Positions 56,236 through 64,000 of a stretch of DNA of 64,000 nt are shown here, one piece after another; the first letter of the stretch is position 1, and the number at the start of each line of letters is the position of its first letter. Under the pieces are notes generated by a model that made no database searches, was not told the origin of the DNA, and saw nothing but the letters and a program-made list of their open reading frames with translations. Made by a program: the position numbers and the translations under genes. The stretch comes from Clostridia bacterium (lineage in GTDB: Bacteria; Bacillota; Clostridia; Christensenellales; Borkfalkiaceae), in NCBI GenBank assembly GCA_017399185.1, contig JAFQEA010000003.1, positions 124,001 through 188,000 on the forward strand, given 5' to 3'.

Positions 56236-58020
56236 ATGATTTTCGGGAGATATATCAATAAGTTTTACCTAAAATACGCGCACATGCTGCTACTTGGGCT
56301 TGCTGCGCTTATTTTGGTTGACTTTTTCCAGCTTAAGGTGCCGGAATTTTACCGTATGGTAATCAACGGCGTTAACGAAGGCGTGGTTGAAATCGACGGG
56401 CAGATAGTTCCTTTTGACAAAACAGTTGTTTTAAAGGAAATCTGCTTGCCACTAATTTTGGTAATCGTTGCTATGGTTATCGGTAGGTTTTTATGGCGTA
56501 TTTGCTTCTTTGGGGCAGGTATTAAGGTTGAAACAAGCCTTCGGAACCAGATGTTCAACCACAGCAAGGAGCTTTCACAGGAATACTATCAGGTAAACAA
56601 GGTTGGTAACCTTATGAGCTTGTACACCAACGACCTTGACACTATTAACGAGTGCTTTGGCGACGGCGTGCTGATGTTTTTTGATGCGGTTTTCCTTGGT
56701 GGGCTTGCGCTTGTCAAAATGTGGCGCATGGACCATCTTTTAACCCTTTTGACCTTGATACCGTTAAGCATTATGCTTGCAATCGGTGCAATCGTCGGTA
56801 AAAACATGGAAAAAAAGTGGGACGAAAGACAAGCTGCGTTCTCAAAGCTTTCTGACTTTGCACAGGAAAGCTTCTCGGGTATTGCGGTAATTAAAGCCTT
56901 CGTTAAAGAGTTTGTTGAGCTTTATTCCTTTAAAAAGCTTAACAAGGAGCACGAAAAATCAAACGTAGTTTATACAAAGGTTTCAACACTTTTACATATT
57001 TTAATCACTTTACTTATCGAATCGGTAATCTGTATTATTTTAGGCTACGGCGGCTATCTTGTGTATCAGGACAGGTTTGACGTTGGTCAGCTTATGGAAT
57101 ACATTGGCTATTTTAACTCAATCGTATGGCCGGTTATGGCGATTTCAATGTTAATTGAAAAAACTTCGCGCGGGAAGGCTTCACTTAAACGTATTACCGA
57201 GCTTTTAGATTCCCCTGTAACCGTTTGCGACAAGGACGGTGCAAAGGAAGTTGAAGTTACAAGCGGTAAAATTGAGTTTAAGAACTTAAGCTTCCGCTAT
57301 CCGGGCGGTGAGTTTGACGTTCTGGAAGATTTATCCTTTACCATTAACGCCGGCGAAAGCGTTGGTATCGTTGGTAAAACTGGCGCAGGCAAAACGACTT
57401 TGGTTGACTTGATTTTGCGTATCCATAACGTAAAGGACGGCACGCTGTTCGTTGACGGACACGACGTAAACGAAATAACGATTGAATCCGTACGTCGCGC
57501 GTGCGCTTACGTTCCGCAGGATAACTTCCTGTTCTCTGACACTATTGAAAATAATATCGGCTTTGCCTTTGACGAAATCAGCCACGAAAAGGTCGAAGAA
57601 AACGCAAAGCTTGCCGATATCCACGGCAATATCGTTGAGTTCCAAAAGGGCTATGACACAATGCTTGGCGAACGCGGCGTAACAGTTTCGGGCGGGCAAA
57701 AGCAAAGGATTTCTATCGCGCGTGCGCTCATAAGAAATTCCCCAATACTTATTTTGGACGACTCGGTTTCAGCAGTTGACACAAAAACAGAACGCGTTAT
57801 TTTGGATAACCTTCAAAAATCACGCAAGGGTAAGACAACGCTGCTTATTGCGCACAGAATTACAACCGTTGAAAAGATGGATAAAATTATCTTTATTGAA
57901 GACGGGCGCATCGTTGCGGTTGGCCCGCACGACCGGCTTGTTGAAACCTGCCCAAGCTATCAGAAGATGGTTGAGCTTCAACGCCTTGAAGACGAAGAAG
58001 GGGGTGAAGTTAATGCCTAA
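56236..58020 (+). CDS. Heterodimeric ABC exporter, subunit with degenerate site
   Basis: The 594-residue product is a half-transporter with six transmembrane helices (about 20-310) and a nucleotide-binding domain (about 350-590). It has Walker A GKTGAGKTT, Q-loop, signature VSGGQKQR and Walker B LILDDSVSAVD. An Asp replaces the catalytic Glu after Walker B, as in the degenerate subunit of TM287/288- and BmrCD-type exporters. The partner is the next gene, whose start overlaps the stop here by 8 bases. Substrates of this class are drugs, lipids or peptides and cannot be told from sequence. The ATG at 56236 follows AAGGGGAAG; the longer upstream frame lacks family support. Confidence 0.92.
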   Translation: MIFGRYINKFYLKYAHMLLLGLAALILVDFFQLKVPEFYRMVINGVNEGVVEIDGQIVPFDKTVVLKEICLPLILVIVAMVIGRFLWRICFFGAGIKVETSLRNQMFNHSKELSQEYYQVNKVGNLMSLYTNDLDTINECFGDGVLMFFDAVFLGGLALVKMWRMDHLLTLLTLIPLSIMLAIGAIVGKNMEKKWDERQAAFSKLSDFAQESFSGIAVIKAFVKEFVELYSFKKLNKEHEKSNVVYTKVSTLLHILITLLIESVICIILGYGGYLVYQDRFDVGQLMEYIGYFNSIVWPVMAISMLIEKTSRGKASLKRITELLDSPVTVCDKDGAKEVEVTSGKIEFKNLSFRYPGGEFDVLEDLSFTINAGESVGIVGKTGAGKTTLVDLILRIHNVKDGTLFVDGHDVNEITIESVRRACAYVPQDNFLFSDTIENNIGFAFDEISHEKVEENAKLADIHGNIVEFQKGYDTMLGERGVTVSGGQKQRISIARALIRNSPILILDDSVSAVDTKTERVILDNLQKSRKGKTTLLIAHRITTVEKMDKIIFIEDGRIVAVGPHDRLVETCPSYQKMVELQRLEDEEGGEVNA

Positions 58021-59896
58021 TTACCTTCCATTATTAATCCTTGGCGCTATTTTAGGCGTTATCTCTGCCGTTCTTATCATTGCTTACGCGACGATTAAGG
58101 ACAAAAAGGCGGCAATCGGTTTTGAGCGTAATATGAAGGATAAGGACATTTTAAAGCGCCTTGTCGGTTACGCAAAGCCGTACAAAAACAGATTTTTCTT
58201 CGTTGGTTTATTGGTTTTGTGCTCTATCGCATACGATATCGTTGCCCCACTTGTTATCGGCGGCATTGAAGAGCTTATCAAGGGCGATTTTGAGCTTAAA
58301 AGGCTATATATCAGCATTGTGGTTTATGCAAGCATACTTATTTTCTCATTAGGGTGCACCTATCTGCAGGCAATTATCCTGCAAAAGACGGGTCAAAGGA
58401 TTATTTCAGATTTGCGTGAAGACGCTTTCACTCACATCGAAAGCCTATCCCACGGTCAGTTGACCGAAATCCCCGTCGGCAAGCTTGTAACAAGGGTTAC
58501 AAACGATACAAACGCAATCTCAATGATGTTTACAAACTTACTTGTAAACCTTGTTAAAAACTTCTTTATCATTATTGGTATTTTGGTTGCAATGCTTTGC
58601 GTAAACTACTTCTTAACCCTTGTGGTATTGTGCTTTGTGCCGTTCGTTGTATTATTCACGGTGATTTTCAGAAAGTTCTCACGTCGTGCGTACAGGCGCG
58701 TTAAGGACCGCACGACCGACATTAATACCTTCCTGTCCGAAAACCTTTCGGGTATTAAAATCACACAAATTTTCAATCGTGAACGCGAAAAAATGCGCGA
58801 TTTCAAGAAAAAGAGTGACGATTTAGGCAAGGCAAAGGAAGCACAAATCTTTGTATTTGGTATTTTCAGACCGCTTGTATATATGCTGTATATAAGCTCG
58901 GTTTTATGCCTGTTCTACATTTGCTGTATGGGGCATTTGGATAACACAGCCTTTTTAGGTCAGACCATTACGTCTGAAACAATCGTTATCTTTTATATGT
59001 ACATATCCAAGTTCTTTAACCCAATCCAAAGCTTGGCAGAGCAGTTTAACTGGCTGCAATCGGCGTTTGCTTCGGCAGAAAAGGTATTTTCCATTATGGA
59101 TATCCAGCCTAAAATCGTTGACACTGAAGACGCTATCGAGCTTGATGAAGTCAAGGGCGAAATCGAGTTTAAGGACGTTTGGTTTGCGTATATCCCCGAT
59201 GAGTGGGTTTTAAAGGGCGTATCCTTTAAAATTGAAGCAAAAAAGACAGTTGCCTTCGTTGGCTCAACGGGCTCGGGTAAAACAACAATCCTATCGCTTA
59301 TCTGCCGTAACTACGATTACCAAAAGGGTCAAATCCTGCTTGACGGCATCGATATAAGAAAGATTAAAATTTCATCACTTCGAAAGCACTTTGGTCAGAT
59401 GCTTCAGGATGTTTTCTTGTTCTCCGGCACGATAAGGAGCAATATCTTATTGGGTTTAGAGAACGTAAACGACGACGAAGTCATGGCGGCTTGTAAATAC
59501 GTTAACGCCGACCACTTTATCAACCGACTTGAAAAAGGTCTTGACGAGCCTGTAAGAGAACGCGGCAATAACTTCTCTGCGGGGCAGCGCCAGCTTTTAT
59601 CCTTTGCAAGGACGATTATTCATAAACCGGAAGTCATGATTTTGGACGAAGCAACCGCAAACATTGATACCGAAACCGAGATCTTAATCCAAAACTCACT
59701 TGAAAAAATGATGAATATCGGTACTATGCTTATGGTTGCACACAGGCTTTCAACAATCCAGCACGCAGATAAAATCATTGTTTTATCCCACGGTAAGATT
59801 ATTGAACAAGGCACCCATCACGAGCTTTTAGCAAACCGCAACAAGTACTATAAGCTATATACGCTTCAGTACAAAAAGCAAGAATTAGTTAAGTAA
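58013..59896 (+). CDS. Heterodimeric ABC exporter, catalytic subunit
   Basis: The 627-residue half-transporter has one extra N-terminal helix (about residues 5-25), six transmembrane helices (about 55-340) and a nucleotide-binding domain with Walker A GSTGSGKTT, signature FSAGQRQLL and Walker B MILDEATANID. The catalytic Glu is present. The signature is the non-canonical one (SAGQ), which pairs with the degenerate site of the partner, so the two genes form one canonical and one degenerate ATP site. The ATG at 58013 follows GGGGGTGAAG and overlaps the first gene; a much longer open frame inside the first gene is only an extension without family support. Confidence 0.93.
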   Translation: MPNYLPLLILGAILGVISAVLIIAYATIKDKKAAIGFERNMKDKDILKRLVGYAKPYKNRFFFVGLLVLCSIAYDIVAPLVIGGIEELIKGDFELKRLYISIVVYASILIFSLGCTYLQAIILQKTGQRIISDLREDAFTHIESLSHGQLTEIPVGKLVTRVTNDTNAISMMFTNLLVNLVKNFFIIIGILVAMLCVNYFLTLVVLCFVPFVVLFTVIFRKFSRRAYRRVKDRTTDINTFLSENLSGIKITQIFNREREKMRDFKKKSDDLGKAKEAQIFVFGIFRPLVYMLYISSVLCLFYICCMGHLDNTAFLGQTITSETIVIFYMYISKFFNPIQSLAEQFNWLQSAFASAEKVFSIMDIQPKIVDTEDAIELDEVKGEIEFKDVWFAYIPDEWVLKGVSFKIEAKKTVAFVGSTGSGKTTILSLICRNYDYQKGQILLDGIDIRKIKISSLRKHFGQMLQDVFLFSGTIRSNILLGLENVNDDEVMAACKYVNADHFINRLEKGLDEPVRERGNNFSAGQRQLLSFARTIIHKPEVMILDEATANIDTETEILIQNSLEKMMNIGTMLMVAHRLSTIQHADKIIVLSHGKIIEQGTHHELLANRNKYYKLYTLQYKKQELVK

Positions 59897-59898
59897 CT

Positions 59899-59943
59899 AA
59901 AAAGGGCTATAGGTCGATTAACCGACCTATAGCCCCACTTTTT
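59899..59943. terminator. Terminator made of two inverted dispersed motifs
   Basis: GGGCTATAGGTCG-ATTAAC-CGACCTATAGCCC (59904-59936) is a perfect stem-loop of two head-to-head motif copies, with an A-run before and T-run after. It serves the convergent ABC and TRIC genes and is the clearest copy in the window. Confidence 0.92.
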
Positions 59944-59951
59944 TATATTTT

Positions 59952-60653
59952 TCAGTTATTTTCCTGCTGTTTTTCTTTAGAGCTTTCAAGCTTTTTTGCA
60001 TTAGCTTCGTGATGGCGTGCAACGTTTGGCAGATTCCATCTGAATATAAAAGCAAGAACGCGCGCACCGATAATAAGAACGACTGTTATTATCATAAAAA
60101 CAAGCCTATATTTAAGCGTGCACGTAAAGCTATATAAAATACTACCTAAAAGCGCAGGGACAAAGTAGATATGTCTTGTAAAGATAAAAGGTATTTCCTG
60201 CACGCAAACGTCACGCAAAATACCACCGCCAACGCCCGTTATTACGCCGCAAAAAATAAGTAAAACCTTGTTATCGGGATTAACGCCCATAGCAGTTTCA
60301 ACCCCGAACACACAGAAAAACGCAAGACCTATTGCGTCGGTGAACTCAAGCATAAAGTCGTGCTTGTGCCTGGTTATAAATTGGTTAATCTTAAGCGAGA
60401 ACGCCGAGTGATAAACGGCAAAGCAAATAATGATGCACACAAGCGCAAGTAACTGATAATTTTTATCAAACAAAAGGTGCGGCGGATTAATGCCAAGCGT
60501 AAGGTCGCGTATAAATCCGCCCCCAAACGCCGTAAAAAGTGCTAAAATAAGCGCACCGACAAAGTCGGTTTTTTTGCGCAGGGCAACAATAGTCCCCGTG
60601 ATTGTAAAAGCAATCGCGCCAACGTATTCAATTACAGTTAAAAAAGCCTTCAT
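59952..60653 (-). CDS. TRIC/UPF0126 (YadS/YicG-like) membrane protein
   Basis: The 233-residue product has seven predicted transmembrane helices with two repeats of the family motif: GTIVALRKKTDFVGALILALFTAFGGGFIRDL and GVNPDNKVLLIFCGVITGVGGGILRDVCVQEIP. This is the prokaryotic TRIC family, homologous to trimeric intracellular cation channels; bacterial members have been shown to conduct cations, but their physiological role is unsettled. The ATG at 60653 gives the family start; the upstream extension of nine residues is less likely. No clear SD is present. Confidence 0.88.
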   Translation of the reverse strand: MKAFLTVIEYVGAIAFTITGTIVALRKKTDFVGALILALFTAFGGGFIRDLTLGINPPHLLFDKNYQLLALVCIIICFAVYHSAFSLKINQFITRHKHDFMLEFTDAIGLAFFCVFGVETAMGVNPDNKVLLIFCGVITGVGGGILRDVCVQEIPFIFTRHIYFVPALLGSILYSFTCTLKYRLVFMIITVVLIIGARVLAFIFRWNLPNVARHHEANAKKLESSKEKQQENN

Positions 60654-60798
60654 AATAAAGCCCAGCGTTAAAGGGTACAAAATTAAGCCCCTTAAGCCCT
60701 ACGTTTGATATGCTTTATTGTATCACTTTGATTGTAGATTATCAACATATTAAGCCCCTAAAAACCAAATTTTTGGCGCGTAATTACCTTTTATTATA

Positions 60799-60827
60799 TT
60801 GACCGAGTGCATTATTTGTGATAAAAT
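60799..60827 (+). promoter_or_regulatory. Promoter of malQ
   Basis: TTGACC at 60799-60804 and TAAAAT at 60822-60827 are 17 bases apart. Confidence 0.78.
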
Positions 60828-60858
60828 TATATAAAATAGACAAAAGAACAGGTGATTT

Positions 60859-62337
60859 ATGCACGACAATTTTGGTTTCAAGCACAAAAGCGGGATTTTT
60901 ATGGCGGTTTCGTCACTGCCGTCCGATTACGGCATCGGTAGCTTCGGTAAGGAAGCTTTTGAATTTATCGACTTTTTAAAAAAGACGGGGCAAAAGGTCT
61001 GGCAGGTTTTACCGCTTAACCCAACTGCCTACGGCGATTCCCCATACCAAAGCCCTGCAAGTTTAGCAGGCAATCCTTATTTTATTGATTTAGAAATCTT
61101 GTTTTCAAAGGGCTTAATTACCAAAGAAGAGCTTGATTTTAGCCGCCACGATACCGAGCGTATCGACTATGGCTGGCTGTTTGAAAACAGGTATAAAATT
61201 TTGCGCGCGGCATACAGCCGATTTACAAAAGACGGCCTATATGTCGATTTTCTCAATAAAAACAGCTATTGGCTTGAAGACTACGCCCTATTTATGGCGT
61301 TAAAGGAAGTCAATAATTATTGTCAATGGTCAAGCTGGGCTGAAGACCAAAAGGACTATAAAAAGGCAATCAGTCAAAAGGCAAAGTATGAAGACAAAAT
61401 GGACTTCTGGCGATTCTTGCAGTTTGAGTTTTTTACCCAATGGCAGGCCGTTTTAGACTACGCCCACCAAAACGGCGTGGTTATCGTTGGCGATATGCCA
61501 ATCTACGTTGCGTACGATAGCGTTGACGTATGGTCTGATACGCAAGCCTTTTTACTTGATGAAAACTTCAACCCAACCTTGGTTGCAGGTTGTCCGCCCG
61601 ATGGGTTTTCAATCGACGGTCAGCTTTGGGGTAACCCAATTTATAACTGGGAAAAAATGGAACAAGACGGCTTTAAGTGGTGGATAAAACGCACAAGCCA
61701 CTCTCTTAAAATGTACGATATTTTGCGTATTGACCATTTCCGTGGCTTTGCAGGCTATTACTGCGTTAAATTTGGTGAGCCAACTGCCCGTAACGGCTGG
61801 TGGCAGCCCTGTGTTGGTAAGGCGCTATTTAAGGTTATTCGCGAAAAAGTGCCGGCGCTTAAGGTCATTGCTGAAGATTTAGGGCTCATAACCCCCGACG
61901 TTGTCGAGCTTTTAAAGGAAACCGGATACCCCGGTATGAAGCCTTTGCAGTTTGCCTTTTACGATGACGATTCTGAATTTTTACCGCGCGAATATACAAC
62001 CGATAACTGCGTTGTTTACACGGGCACGCACGATAGCGATGCAACCGTAACCTGGGCGGAAAACGTTGAAGGCGCTGCGCGTGAACGCTTCTTAAAGGAA
62101 TGCCCGATTGAAGACGGTCAAGCGCCTGTTGACGCACTTATACTTTTTGCTCACAGAAGCCGTGCTAATTTATCTATGGTGCCCATGATTGACTATATGC
62201 ACCTTGATAATTCTGCGCGTATGAACTGTCCGGGCTTTGCCGAAGGTAACTGGGCTTGGCAGGCTAAAAAAGGGTATTTGTCAGACGCGCTTATTAGCCG
62301 CGTTTATACGCTCACAAAAGACGGCGGCAGACTTTAA
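60859..62337 (+). CDS. malQ: 4-alpha-glucanotransferase (GH77)
   Basis: The 492-residue product is amylomaltase, which transfers alpha-1,4-glucan segments between maltodextrins for use of starch-derived sugars or glycogen turnover. It opens with KSGIFMAVSSLPSDYGIGSFG, and has PLNPTAYGDSPYQSPASLAGNPYFID, the nucleophile region DILRIDHFRGFAGYY, the acid/base region KVIAEDLGLITPDV and YTGTHDSDATVTW. The length is normal. It follows AGGTG and its own promoter, and ends at a terminator facing the MATE gene. Confidence 0.96.
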   Translation: MHDNFGFKHKSGIFMAVSSLPSDYGIGSFGKEAFEFIDFLKKTGQKVWQVLPLNPTAYGDSPYQSPASLAGNPYFIDLEILFSKGLITKEELDFSRHDTERIDYGWLFENRYKILRAAYSRFTKDGLYVDFLNKNSYWLEDYALFMALKEVNNYCQWSSWAEDQKDYKKAISQKAKYEDKMDFWRFLQFEFFTQWQAVLDYAHQNGVVIVGDMPIYVAYDSVDVWSDTQAFLLDENFNPTLVAGCPPDGFSIDGQLWGNPIYNWEKMEQDGFKWWIKRTSHSLKMYDILRIDHFRGFAGYYCVKFGEPTARNGWWQPCVGKALFKVIREKVPALKVIAEDLGLITPDVVELLKETGYPGMKPLQFAFYDDDSEFLPREYTTDNCVVYTGTHDSDATVTWAENVEGAARERFLKECPIEDGQAPVDALILFAHRSRANLSMVPMIDYMHLDNSARMNCPGFAEGNWAWQAKKGYLSDALISRVYTLTKDGGRL

Positions 62338-62353
62338 AAAACTTAAAAATATA

Positions 62354-62383
62354 AACGGCTTTGCAGTATTTTGCAAAGCCGTT
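62354..62383. terminator. Terminator between malQ and the MATE gene
   Basis: AACGGCTTTGCA pairs with TGCAAAGCCGTT around GTATTT, with AT-rich flanks. Confidence 0.82.
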
Positions 62384-62413
62384 ATTTGTTATGTAATTTT
62401 TATAGTTTTTGCG

Positions 62414-62446
62414 TTTAATCGACTTATAGACCGACTTATATGTCGG
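62414..62446. repeat. Dispersed motif, tandem half copies
   Basis: TTTAATCGACTTATAGACCG, then ACTTATATGTCGG: one motif in reverse orientation plus a second half site. It overlaps the last codons of the MATE gene. Confidence 0.6.
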
Positions 62447-63812
62447 TTTGGGTGGTGTTCATTTTGGCAAAGGTCTTTTTTCTGACAATCAAAAAGCTGA
62501 TAAGGTGTGCCGTCATTGCAAGCCCCCAGGACACCGGGTAGGACGTGTATAACAACTTAAGCGAAGGCTCAATCGGGTACACGAAAAAGAGCCATAAAAG
62601 CCTTGTTCCGCAAACGCCTGCAAGGGCAACAAGCATAGGCGTTACGCCGTGGCCAAGCCCGCGCATTATGCCAACGGCAAGCTCCATACACCCGTATAAA
62701 ACGTAAAAGCCACAGTTTATAGAAAGTCTTATTTTAGCAGCTTCTATTGCGGAAGGGTCAGGGTTAAACAGCTTTAGCACCGTATCGTCAAATAAAATAA
62801 CGACAAGGGATAAAACAGCCATCGTGCCGACCATAAGTGAAAATGCGTTAAAGATAATCTTTTTGATATTTTTGGGGCGCTTTGCACCGTAGTTCTGACC
62901 GATAAAAGCAAGCTCTGACTGGTAAATTGACCCGGCAGCGGCGTTAAGATAGCTTTCAACGTTTTGTGCGGCGGTGTTACCTGCCATAACGACCGAGCCG
63001 TAGCTGTTTATCGTTGATTGGATAAGCACGTTTGAGATTGAAAATACCGAGCTTTGTATGCCTGCAGGGAAGCCTATTTTTGCAATAATCGCAAACGACT
63101 TGCCGTCAAATTTGAGCTTTTTAAGCGATAAGCGGCAACCGCCGTCGTCCTTTGACAGAGAAATTATAGCTAAAACAGCAGATAGCGCTTGGGATATAAC
63201 CGTTGCGATTGCAACGCCTGCCACGCTTAAGTTGCAAACGATAACGAAAAACAGATTGAGTATTACGTTTACCGCGCCGGAGATTGTCAAAAAGGTAAGC
63301 GGCTTTTGCGATTGACCCTTTGCGCGCATTGCGGCGGCGCAGAAGTTATATAAAAGTGAAAACGGCGCGCCCAAGAAATAGATTTTAAGATAGGTTGAAG
63401 AAAGGTCGATTACGTCTTCAGGGCTTTTCATCCAGCGTAAAAAGGTTGTGGATAGCAAAACCCCGATAATGCTTATTGCGACACCGCTTATTACTGCAAA
63501 AATGACTGCCGTGTGCAATATTTTTTCAGCGTCTTCAGTCTTGTTTGCGCCAAGCTTGTGTGCAACCGCAACGTTTACGCCCACGGCAATGCCCATAAAC
63601 ACGTTGATTACAAGGTGTATAAGCGAGCTTGTCGAGCCTATTGCCGCAAAGGCCGTCGTTCCGTTGTACTGCCCAACCACAATCTGGTCGGCGTGGTTAT
63701 ATAAAAGCTGTAATACGTTAGTGAACAAAACGGGCAGGGCAAACAGCACCATCTTTTTAAGAAGCGGTGCAGTAAGCATATCTATTTTGTTGTTTTTCGC
63801 AAATAGCTTCAT
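62436..63812 (-). CDS. MATE-family efflux transporter
   Basis: The 458-residue polytopic protein has twelve hydrophobic helices in two similar halves and the MATE hallmarks LFALPVLFTNVLQLLYNHADQIVVGQY near the start and the FPAGIQSSVFSISN segment in the second half. Such proteins export cationic compounds in exchange for Na+ or H+; the substrate cannot be assigned. An AGG-type SD precedes the ATG (GACAGGCTAAATT). It is convergent with malQ. Confidence 0.92.
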   Translation of the reverse strand: MKLFAKNNKIDMLTAPLLKKMVLFALPVLFTNVLQLLYNHADQIVVGQYNGTTAFAAIGSTSSLIHLVINVFMGIAVGVNVAVAHKLGANKTEDAEKILHTAVIFAVISGVAISIIGVLLSTTFLRWMKSPEDVIDLSSTYLKIYFLGAPFSLLYNFCAAAMRAKGQSQKPLTFLTISGAVNVILNLFFVIVCNLSVAGVAIATVISQALSAVLAIISLSKDDGGCRLSLKKLKFDGKSFAIIAKIGFPAGIQSSVFSISNVLIQSTINSYGSVVMAGNTAAQNVESYLNAAAGSIYQSELAFIGQNYGAKRPKNIKKIIFNAFSLMVGTMAVLSLVVILFDDTVLKLFNPDPSAIEAAKIRLSINCGFYVLYGCMELAVGIMRGLGHGVTPMLVALAGVCGTRLLWLFFVYPIEPSLKLLYTSYPVSWGLAMTAHLISFLIVRKKTFAKMNTTQTDI

Positions 63813-63903
63813 AATTTAGCCTGTCTTTTTGTATATGCCGTATTTTGTGTAAAAAATAACGGTTTGGCGCGCAAACCGTCATTGAGAAAGAATTATATAC
63901 TAA

Positions 63904-64000
63904 TTAATCAAGTTCGTCAAGACTTTTGGTAAAGGCCGGTAAAATATTTTCTATAAAATATTTAACTTCCTGACTGTCGATAGAATTAACGTCCTTTGCC
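63904..64000 (-). CDS. C-terminal end of an unidentified gene (partial)
   Basis: A minus-strand frame enters from the window edge and runs for 31 codons (AKDVNSIDSQEVKYFIENIL then PAFTKSLDELD) to a TAA. The acidic end and absence of stops suggest a real gene start upstream of the MATE gene, possibly in the same operon. Too little is visible to name it. Confidence 0.5.
   Translation of the reverse strand, partial: AKDVNSIDSQEVKYFIENILPAFTKSLDELD

Noticed and set aside
57776..58012. N-terminal extension of the second ABC subunit
   Set aside because: It lies in another frame inside the first ABC gene, and family members begin near the ATG at 58013.

Overview
This 64 kb window looks like chromosome from an uncultured anaerobic, low-to-moderate GC Gram-positive of the class Clostridia, probably gut-associated. 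The evidence is the order rpsB-tsf-pyrH-frr-uppS-cdsA-dxr-rseP, a spoIIE gene, a pyruvate:ferredoxin oxidoreductase, lipobox-type secreted proteins with bacterial Ig-like and Cys/His-rich repeats, and sigma-A style promoters (TTGACA, 17 bp, TATAAT) that can be read by eye throughout. The standard genetic code is used. No rRNA, tRNA, CRISPR array, prophage or intact transposase was seen.

Layout. 1-3.5 kb: end of ssb, rpsR, a VanZ-type membrane protein split by Ig-like domains, a P-loop kinase and an acetyltransferase. 3.5-10.7 kb: a large pectinesterase-like lipoprotein behind a long structured leader, a DUF6273 lipoprotein followed by an HNH protein, a heavy-metal permease and a patatin-like phospholipase. 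10.9-16.1 kb (minus strand): trkH-trkA potassium uptake and spoIIE. 16.2-18.5 kb: an exported M6-like metalloprotease. 18.6-26.3 kb: the translation/isoprenoid/envelope cluster from rpsB to rseP and a tiny His/Cys-rich protein. 26.4-29.4 kb: a KtrA-like regulator, a cytidylate-kinase-like protein and a PTS-type IIC permease. 29.7-34.9 kb: a five-gene operon of an SPFH/zinc-ribbon protein, two other zinc-ribbon proteins, a four-helix membrane protein and a large coiled-coil membrane protein. 35-36.2 kb: two decayed RHS C-terminal tips with a small membrane protein between them. 36.3-41 kb: ung, a two-gene radical SAM pair and rng. 41.3-48.6 kb: a GH3 glycosidase, a DAK-related small protein, a lysoplasmalogenase-like protein and a large secreted pectin methylesterase. 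49.2-64 kb: PFOR, a secreted 5'-nucleotidase-like lipoprotein, a HAD phosphatase, dut, a heterodimeric ABC exporter, a TRIC/UPF0126 protein, malQ and a MATE exporter.

How the genes fit together. Two exported pectin-directed proteins plus GH3, MalQ and a PTS-like permease suggest a plant-polysaccharide-using fermenter, with PFOR supplying reduced ferredoxin. Both pectinesterase-type genes share a leader with the same architecture (a conserved AATAGGCAT, then an outer stem enclosing two adjacent hairpins), built from different bases in the two copies; this is the best candidate for an undescribed regulatory RNA here. The SPFH/zinc-ribbon operon is the best candidate for an undescribed protein system; its codon choice by eye resembles that of the ribosomal protein genes.

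The non-coding DNA is unusually rich in short repeats. About 20 copies of a motif close to GGCTATAGGTCGATTAAC are scattered in both orientations, some inside genes and several paired to form terminators. A second family consists of TCCTGA...TCAGGA hairpins, and a third is a cluster of GTGAAGTT repeats. Four genes (kinase, trkA, M6 protease, radical SAM) have a -10 box placed so that transcription should begin at the start codon, so they are probably leaderless.
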